Part shown: positions 58,190 through 64,000 of the stretch, in pieces | Numbering within the stretch: position 1 is the first letter of the stretch | How the letters are laid out: every line of letters begins with the position of its first letter | Source of the DNA: Magnaporthiopsis rhizophila | Taxonomy: Eukaryota; Ascomycota; Sordariomycetes; Magnaporthales; Magnaporthaceae | Length of the DNA: 64,000 nucleotides | NCBI GenBank assembly: GCA_003049465.1 | Contig: PYSS01000057.1 | Coordinates: forward strand, 62,001-126,000 | Direction of reading: 5' to 3' | The notes under the pieces: model-generated | Seen by the model: the letters and a program-made list of their open reading frames with translations, nothing else | Databases searched by the model: none | What the model was told of the DNA's origin: nothing | Made by a program: the position numbers and the translations under genes

Positions 58190-59067
58190 ATGACGATCCA
58201 TATCGAATCCATGGCGCAGTGGCGCCAGGTGCTCGGCTCGTCGAGCATCGTCGTCACTGACTGTACGTGCCTCTTGCTACAACAAAAGTACCAGACACCT
58301 GCTGACAAACCACCCTCCAGTCTACGCCGACTGGTGCGGCCCCTGCAAGATGATCGCGCCGACCTTCGAGTCCCTTTCGACCAAGTTCTCCAAGCCGAAC
58401 AAGATCGCCTTCTGCAAGGTCGACGTGGACAACCAGCGCGAGATCGCCCAGCAGTACTCCGTCAGCGCCATGCCCACCTTCCTGATCCTGCGCAACGGCA
58501 CCGTCATCGACACCATCCGCGGCGCGAACCAGCCCGCCCTGACTGCGGCCGTGGAGAAGGCCGTCAAGCTGGCCGGGCCCGGTGGAGGCGGTTCGGCCTT
58601 CGGCAGCGGTGGCCAGAGGCTGGGCGGTGGGCCGGCGGGCGGCGCCTCGCGACCGCAGCAGCTGCAGAGGCCGCTGAAGTGGGATATCAACAGCTTGGTC
58701 AACAGCATCATTGTGTTTTTTGGGTTGTACTTTGTGTCGCTCTTCTCGGTAAGTCGCGCCTCACATATCCTTCCTCGAACCCCAGAGGCCTGTCAACCAA
58801 CAGGACTGGCTTGTCGCGGCCCTCAGTGCGAGTACCTCTGTGACCCAGAGAACCTGGAGCAGACCAAGGGGCGTCCTAGTTAGGACTGTCTGACGCCGGT
58901 ATTCCAAGCTAACATCGGTGCAGCTCGATCCTTACAAATCGGCCGAGGCATCCAAGTACAACGTCAGGAACCCTCCAGCAGCTGCCCGGCCCGCAGGGGG
59001 CGCAGGGCAGAGGCCGGGGGCTCCGAAGCCCGCCTTCCGCACGCTTGCTGACATGGGCGGCGACTGA
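58190..59067 (+). CDS. Thioredoxin-domain protein with C-terminal membrane segment, 214 aa, three exons
   Basis: Exons 58190-58262, 58321-58748 and 58924-59067 join in frame. Residues 1-110 are a thioredoxin fold with active site FYADWCGPCK (25-34), VDVDNQREIAQQYSVSAMPT with cis-Pro76, and FLILRNGTVIDTIRGA. A Gly-rich linker (GGGGSAFGSGGQRLGGG) follows, then a hydrophobic helix 147-167 (INSLVNSIIVFFGLYFVSLF) and a tail with DPYKSAEASKYN and a Pro/Ala/Gly-rich end. No N-terminal signal is seen, so the thioredoxin domain is probably cytosolic and anchored by the C-terminal helix (inference). The last intron (175 bases) is long for this locus. Confidence 0.8.
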
Positions 59068-59434
59068 CTAGGGAGAGGAGCGTGTTTTGCTTATTTCGCG
59101 GTCATTTTGAGTTTGGGTCACTGTGTATTACTTGGCGCGCGTTCTTTCGCTAGCCGTATCATTAAATCTTGTCTCGACGCAGACGCGTTGGAGTTCCCTT
59201 GGCCTTCCTCGTTACACAGTTGGAAGCCATCAGTGTGTGATGGTGCACGTGCGAGCTCGACCCCTGCAGCTGAGCTTCGGCCAATTGAAATTCCTCCATT
59301 TGCCACCGTTGCGGGGCGCTTCTGAGTCGCAGAGCTCCGCGATTGCGCCGCCCAAAGAAAACCACGGTCAGCCCCTCTGTATCAAATTCTTCTGGGCAGT
59401 TGCAAAAGGCTAAGCTGCGCCGCGATCGACGAAG
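59068..59434. other. Intergenic region before RSM22
   Basis: 3' flank of the thioredoxin gene and promoter of the next gene, on the same strand. No gene is seen. Confidence 0.5.
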
Positions 59435-62311
59435 ATGCTGACGGCACGAAGGATCGGAGGTCCCTGCTTCCGATGCAGGCAGGACCTGCTACATCTTTTC
59501 GAGTACGGCTTTGCCGGCCCCTCAGCTGTGCGCGGAGCCCCAGCCCACGCAGGGTTCGCGCCACTTCGATCTTTACATGCGTCGAGAAGTCGCAAGCCCT
59601 CCTCCCAGCTGGCCCAGCGACGAACCTTCTCCACGACGAAGGCCGCTGCGCAAGAGGCCACCCCCGAGGGTAGCGAAAACCCGAAAGATATCGAGAACAT
59701 CGTTCGCCAGGCCAAGGCCCTCTTCGGAGACACTCTTCCCAAAGACTACCTCTCGCCGGACGAGTACAAGGTCTACGAGAGGCTGTTCGGAGCCCCACTA
59801 CGGGAGACCACTCCTCAGGATGTCGGTATCCCTTTCAAAAACGAAAACAGCGGACCCGCCCTCCTCAGGGAAGCGCCGAACGGGACATTAGAGGAGGTTG
59901 AGTACGACTACAACCCCTCCACAAACCCCGAGGCGTTCGAAGACGACCAAGAGCTTGATCCACAGGATGAAGAGGCACACATGGAGGCAGAAGAGGCGGA
60001 ACTGGAGGCAGAAGAGGCCCGTCTCCAGGGAGAAGAGGCAATCAGAGATGATCTACCGAAAGACCCTAGACTGGACTACCTGGACATCGTCGCAAAGAAC
60101 CAACGCGAGTATGACGCACTGCTGAAGCTCAAGGCAGACTTCGAGGCCGCGAGCGTTCAGGCACTACAAGAGGAGGAGCGGCAGCGTGCGGCCGAAGCCG
60201 AAGCCGAACCTCAAGAGGCTTGGCCCTTGCCCGAAGAGGAGCAGGTCAAAACCGCAGAGCTCAGCCGTGAGGAGGAGGAGAGACAGGCGTACCGGGGCCG
60301 GATTGCGGCGCAGTGGGACGAACTCGACAGCGGCTTGAAGATCCATGAGCTCACTGCCGAGGGCAGATTCCGCACCAACCCGACCACCATCCAGATTCCC
60401 AAGCATCAGGTTGTGGACCCCATCACGGAACTTCTGCAAAGGACGGATCCGACCCACCTCAAAGAGAGTGCGGAGGCGGTTTTTGGCGGCAGGGGCCTGC
60501 CCTTCTCGGCCCGGACCCCGCACAATATGCTCAACGTGAGGCAGGTCGGCATCGCGCTACAGGCCACTCAGGGGCACATGTCCGAGATCGAGGCGGATGC
60601 GTACATCGCCACAGTCCTGCCGACTCTCTACGCCACAGCGACCAGCGTTCTAAACGAAGTGCGCAAGAGACTCGGCAACAAGTGGCTCTGGGAGCTCATT
60701 GACAAGCATGACGGCTTGGGCCCGCGTGTCCTAGACGCCGGCTCGGGTGGAGCCGCCATGCTCGCTTGGCAACATATCGTGGCGGATGAACGGCAGGCAA
60801 TGATGTCCGAGCGGCCATCACCAAAAAACATCGAGGCAATGATAAGCTTTGAAGAAGAACCGGCGGAACCGGCAGAAGGAGCAGAACCAACAGAACCAAC
60901 AGCCAGCCCAACCCCACGGGGGCAGAGGACTGTGCTCGTCGACAGCAACTTCCTCCGGCACCGCGTCTCGACCCTGCTCGAGAACACGACTTTCCTCCCG
61001 CGGCTCCCTGATTACTTGCACTCGGCTGAAAATGTCGAGAGGCAGCTCGACGCTCCGGCAGAGCCCATGCAGAGGAAGACGTACGATGTCATCATCGCGT
61101 CGCACATGCTGATGGGCCTGTCGAGGCAACACAAGAGAAAAGAACTCATCGACAACCTTTGGGCCCACCTGAATCCCGACGGCGGCGTCTTGATCGTGAT
61201 AGAGAAGGGCCACCCCCGCGGTTTTGAGGCCGTCGCCGACGTGCGCCAACGGATGCTGGACGAGTTCATCGTGGCGCCTGGTGAAAAGTACAACCCGGAG
61301 GACCTGGTCGAGCCCGAAGCCGACGGCAGTCGCGGCAAGAAGCGGAAAACCGTGCGGCGTGTCAAGGAGCCTGGCATGATCATCGCCCCCTGCACCAACC
61401 ACGCTACGTGCCCCATGTACCCCCGCCCGGGCTACACGCACGGCCGCAAGGACTTTTGCCACTTTGGCCAGCGTTTCATCCGCCCGCCCTTCTTCCAACG
61501 CATCATGGGCGGGGGCCACGACAACTACGACGACGTCAACTTCAGCTACCTCGCCCTCCGCCGCGGCGGCCACCGCGACCCGCGCGGCCCCGCCGACGCC
61601 ATCGGAGACCCGGCGGGCCCCTGGCAGGGCAAGGACGCGACGGACCGGGCGTACCGGGGTTACGGCGACGACTCCAAGGAGGCCGAGACAGAGGTGGACA
61701 GGGACGGGGTGCCGCAGCGGCCATCGATGCTCTCGCTCCCGCGCAACATCCGGCCGCCGCTCAAGGGCCGCGGCAACGTCGCCATGGACGTGTGCACGCC
61801 CGCGGGCACCCTCGAGCGCTGGACGGTGCCCAAGTCCTTCGGCAAGCAGGCCTACCACGACGCCCGCAAGGCCCGCTGGGGCGACCTGTGGGCCCTGGGC
61901 GCCAAGCAGCGGGAGGCGCGGCCGCCCCGGCTCGGCCGGCCGGGCTCCGAGCTGCTCACGGACCTGGCCAGGCCGCTCGGCCCGGGAAAGGGTGACGGCG
62001 GGGTGCGGGCGCGGCGGGCGCTCGAGGACGCCGGCAGCGGCGAGTACGGCGGCGGCAAGCGCAGGCCCCGCGTCGTCGACGTGGAGCTGGCCGCGTCGGG
62101 CGCCATCGCGGGCGCCTCGGAGCGCATCCCGCGCAACCTGCGGCGCCCAGCTGAGCGCAGGACCAGGGGCGGCAGGGACGCGGCCAAGAAGGAGCTGGTC
62201 GACGTGATCCGGGACGAGCTCGACGCCGAGGAGTCGGCGGACGGCCCGACGCTCAGAGTCCGGAAGGGGAAAAGCAGTCGGATGAAGGGCGAAGAGCCTG
62301 ATGAGATGTAA
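59435..62311 (+). CDS. RSM22: Mitochondrial Rsm22-type methyltransferase-like protein, 958 aa
   Basis: This is a single exon. An Arg-rich N-terminus (MLTARRIGGPCFRC, RRTFSTTKAAA) is a mitochondrial presequence. An acidic, helical segment (about 170-300) is lineage-specific. The methyltransferase-like core runs from VRKRLGNKWLWELIDKHDGL with SAM-motif-like VLDAGSGGAAMLAW, through TYDVIIASHMLMGL and VLIVIEKGHPRGFEAVADVR. Then comes a Cys cluster, IIAPCTNHATCPMY (C653, C659) and CHFGQRFIRPPFFQRIM (C675), the signature of Rsm22/METTL17, which binds an iron-sulfur cluster and assists small-subunit mitoribosome assembly. VNFSYLALRRG follows. A long basic C-terminal extension is typical of filamentous fungi. 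The start at 59435 is favoured because the presequence follows directly. Confidence 0.85.
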   Translation: MLTARRIGGPCFRCRQDLLHLFEYGFAGPSAVRGAPAHAGFAPLRSLHASRSRKPSSQLAQRRTFSTTKAAAQEATPEGSENPKDIENIVRQAKALFGDTLPKDYLSPDEYKVYERLFGAPLRETTPQDVGIPFKNENSGPALLREAPNGTLEEVEYDYNPSTNPEAFEDDQELDPQDEEAHMEAEEAELEAEEARLQGEEAIRDDLPKDPRLDYLDIVAKNQREYDALLKLKADFEAASVQALQEEERQRAAEAEAEPQEAWPLPEEEQVKTAELSREEEERQAYRGRIAAQWDELDSGLKIHELTAEGRFRTNPTTIQIPKHQVVDPITELLQRTDPTHLKESAEAVFGGRGLPFSARTPHNMLNVRQVGIALQATQGHMSEIEADAYIATVLPTLYATATSVLNEVRKRLGNKWLWELIDKHDGLGPRVLDAGSGGAAMLAWQHIVADERQAMMSERPSPKNIEAMISFEEEPAEPAEGAEPTEPTASPTPRGQRTVLVDSNFLRHRVSTLLENTTFLPRLPDYLHSAENVERQLDAPAEPMQRKTYDVIIASHMLMGLSRQHKRKELIDNLWAHLNPDGGVLIVIEKGHPRGFEAVADVRQRMLDEFIVAPGEKYNPEDLVEPEADGSRGKKRKTVRRVKEPGMIIAPCTNHATCPMYPRPGYTHGRKDFCHFGQRFIRPPFFQRIMGGGHDNYDDVNFSYLALRRGGHRDPRGPADAIGDPAGPWQGKDATDRAYRGYGDDSKEAETEVDRDGVPQRPSMLSLPRNIRPPLKGRGNVAMDVCTPAGTLERWTVPKSFGKQAYHDARKARWGDLWALGAKQREARPPRLGRPGSELLTDLARPLGPGKGDGGVRARRALEDAGSGEYGGGKRRPRVVDVELAASGAIAGASERIPRNLRRPAERRTRGGRDAAKKELVDVIRDELDAEESADGPTLRVRKGKSSRMKGEEPDEM

Positions 62312-62602
62312 GAGGGTAGTGGATGGATGTACGTACATACAACGGGGAAAAAAAAAAAAAGAAAAAAAAAGTCATGTTTAATATAGTGTATATCAGAGCG
62401 GGTGGGAGCTACCTGCTGGGTGGTGTATGTAAATGTACTCGTGTCTCCCCTCCCGGGGTCCTTCCGTCTAGCCCATGTGGCATTCTGCCTCCCCAACCAA
62501 GAAGGCGCCAGAAAATGTGGAAGAAAAAAAAAAACAGCTATCCAAACCTCTACCTACGCCATTAACATCCCTGGACCCCGATCTTTCATACCACGCGTTA
62601 CA
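62312..62602. other. Short convergent intergenic region
   Basis: Less than 300 bases separate the RSM22 stop and the stop of the minus-strand regulator; contains A tracts near 62347-62370 and 62523-62535. Confidence 0.5.
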
Positions 62603-64000
62603 TTACAGAGCCAGACCTTTGGCACCGCGGGTCCAGCGATATAGGCTCAACGCCCGCCGACGCGCCTTGTGCTCCTCCCACTCGGTCGGGCTCGATCCCC
62701 TGACGCTGTACAGGGTGCTCCGGAGGACCTTGCGAAAGTTCTTCTGGAACTCGGTCGACAGCGTGACGACGCAGACCTCGTGCGCCCGCACAATCGTCTC
62801 GCACGCCTGCTCGACCGAGTGGTTGGGCCCGCCGAGCTGGGGCATGCGGTCGGCAAATAGCAGCAGTATGAAGGACCCGTGCAGCAGGTAGATGCCAAAC
62901 AGGTACGGCATGAACGTCAGCTCCGGGTCGTGGCGCAAGATACGGCTGACGGCCTGCGAGGCCGAGATGGCGTGCGTTGCGCAGTCGTTGAAGCGCGGCG
63001 ACGTGATCCAGTCGTCGTCGTCGTCCAGCATCGAGATGGCGTCCCACTTTCCGTGCAGGAGCACGTGGAGGACGTGCAGGATGTGCGTGCTGTACGCCAA
63101 CACGAGCTGCAGCCTCGATCGGTCGCGCGCCTTGTGTGGCTGCTGCTGCGGGCGCCGACGGAGAGGAGACGTGCTGTCGCTGCTGCTGCCGCCGCCGCCC
63201 TCGCCGTTGCCCACGGCCGCCCCAGCCAGCGACGTCACGGACGCGACTGAACCAGCCCCAAAGTTCGCCCCTCTTGCTGCGCTGCCGCCGTTGTCGTGCC
63301 CGTTTCCGTTCCCGCCATGTGTCGGCGTCGACGATAATGCTCCCGCCACCCCGCCCGTGATGAGATCCTTGATGTGCGGCCCAGGCGACCCAGCCATCGC
63401 GGCGGGCGATGGTGAAGGTATAGTGGTGGTACCGCTCGTCCTCCCAGCACCGATGCCATTGCTCCCGGCAGCTGCAGCCGCGTAGTCGTGGTGCACCGGG
63501 TGATGTGCCTCCGCACCCCCGGCCGTCGTCGTCGTCGTCGTCGCCGAAGACAATTGCTCCGCCTCGAGCGCCATGCGGTCCAGACTTTGCTCGCAGGCCG
63601 CCAGTCGCTCGCCGATGAGGGCGACGGCGCCGGAGTCGTCGAGCCCGCCGAGGCGTGGGTGCAGGCGGCGGTGATGCACCTCGATGATGTCTCCCAGGGT
63701 GGCCATGAGGGGCAAAAAGTACTCGAAAAAGCCTGTGCCCGACACCACGGCCGGCGGCCCAAGCACGCGTGCCGGCATTGCGGCCGTTGACGACACGGCG
63801 TCGAGGTCCTCCCACACGCTCTCAGGCAGGGGAGAATAAACCTGGCAGTACGAGTCCGGGATAGCGAGCACGTTGTTGAACGACAGCGCCAGGTGGCGAT
63901 CGAGGCAGTAGACGAGCCAGAAGACGCGCCGGCGCTCCTCGCACGCCTCCTGTCCCGCCAGGGTGTGCACGTCCTGGTGGCGGCGGCACGAGCAGAGAGG
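62603..64000 (-). CDS. XlnR/Xyr1-type zinc-cluster transcription factor, C-terminal half (partial)
   Basis: 465 residues are visible; the N-terminus with the Zn2Cys6 domain lies beyond the window edge. The frame is open to base 64000, although CCACCAG at about 63979 could be an intron acceptor. Residues include EERRRVFWLVYCLDRHLALSF, the fungal-TF middle homology motif, then GTGFFEYFLPLMATLGDIIE, YSTHILHVLHVLLHGKWDAI, LDDDDDWI, PYLFGIYLLHGSFILLLFAD and the end RRRALSLYRWTRGAKGLAL. These match the C-terminus of XlnR/Xyr1/XLR-1, activators of xylanase and cellulase genes (CAZymes), where the last motif is YRWTG-x-G-x-GLAL. Here it is YRWTRGAKGLAL and a long Ser/Thr/Gly/Ala-rich insertion splits the middle region, so a paralogue such as ARA1 is possible. 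Confidence 0.8.
   Translation of the reverse strand, partial: PLCSCRRHQDVHTLAGQEACEERRRVFWLVYCLDRHLALSFNNVLAIPDSYCQVYSPLPESVWEDLDAVSSTAAMPARVLGPPAVVSGTGFFEYFLPLMATLGDIIEVHHRRLHPRLGGLDDSGAVALIGERLAACEQSLDRMALEAEQLSSATTTTTTAGGAEAHHPVHHDYAAAAAGSNGIGAGRTSGTTTIPSPSPAAMAGSPGPHIKDLITGGVAGALSSTPTHGGNGNGHDNGGSAARGANFGAGSVASVTSLAGAAVGNGEGGGGSSSDSTSPLRRRPQQQPHKARDRSRLQLVLAYSTHILHVLHVLLHGKWDAISMLDDDDDWITSPRFNDCATHAISASQAVSRILRHDPELTFMPYLFGIYLLHGSFILLLFADRMPQLGGPNHSVEQACETIVRAHEVCVVTLSTEFQKNFRKVLRSTLYSVRGSSPTEWEEHKARRRALSLYRWTRGAKGLAL

Noticed and set aside
60818..62338. A 506-codon minus-strand open frame
   Set aside because: It is antisense to RSM22; open only because of high GC, and composed of Ala/Val/Gly/Arg-rich sequence without motifs.

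Overview
The window is nuclear DNA of a filamentous ascomycete (Pezizomycotina), most likely a Sordariomycete and perhaps Sordariales or Chaetomiaceae. The evidence is: short 55-110 base introns with GTRNGT donors and CTAAC/CTGAC branch sites; GC-rich genes beside a block of AT-rich repeats that carry C-to-T and G-to-A decay typical of RIP (repeat-induced point mutation); and fungal-specific families (Hce2/Ecp2-like protein, GH131, XlnR-type regulator, DUF7580, acuF-like C2H2 protein). No species is claimed.

Layout. 1-16.4 kb is a RIP-mutated retrotransposon block. A full-length chromodomain Ty3/gypsy element (898-8261, pol on the minus strand, 460-base LTRs, 5-base target duplication) lies inside a second copy of the same family whose far LTR ends at 14360. 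A third, oppositely oriented fragment ends at a short GC-rich LTR-like segment (15797-15985). Both copies of the family carry an unusual accessory segment between pol and the 3' LTR, with a plus-strand Lys-rich reading frame and a decayed tRNA-like sequence.

16.6-20.5 kb has an unrecognised gene with an in-frame TAG next to the RIP block, and an intact 5-exon Hsp70-like ATPase (499 aa). 20.5-25.8 kb is gene-poor. 25.8-30 kb has two secreted-protein genes: a five-copy KEX2-type repeat precursor (the most interesting gene here) and an Hce2/Ecp2-like protein with a Lys-rich linker. 30.7-35.9 kb is a divergent pair: a DUF7580 protein and a C2H2 + BAG-domain protein. 37.9-45.3 kb has an MFS transporter and a full-length ABCB (MDR-type) transporter, convergent. 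50.2-51.4 kb is a GH131 beta-glucanase. 54.2-55.3 kb is a Cys-rich single-pass membrane protein. 56.6-59.1 kb is a divergent pair: a SPOUT-family RNA methyltransferase and a membrane-anchored thioredoxin. 59.4-62.3 kb is Rsm22, a mitoribosome assembly factor. 62.6 kb to the end is the C-terminal half of an XlnR/Xyr1-type regulator.

Exon structures were built by hand from splice signals and reading frame. The spliced coding lengths all close in frame (Hsp70-like 499 aa, DUF7580 604 aa, C2H2-BAG 855 aa, ABC 1291 aa, GH131 306 aa, SPOUT 347 aa, thioredoxin 214 aa). Family names rest on recognised motifs, not on database searches. The biomass-related genes (GH131, XlnR-like regulator, sugar- or drug-type transporters) suggest a plant-cell-wall-degrading lifestyle, but this is inference.
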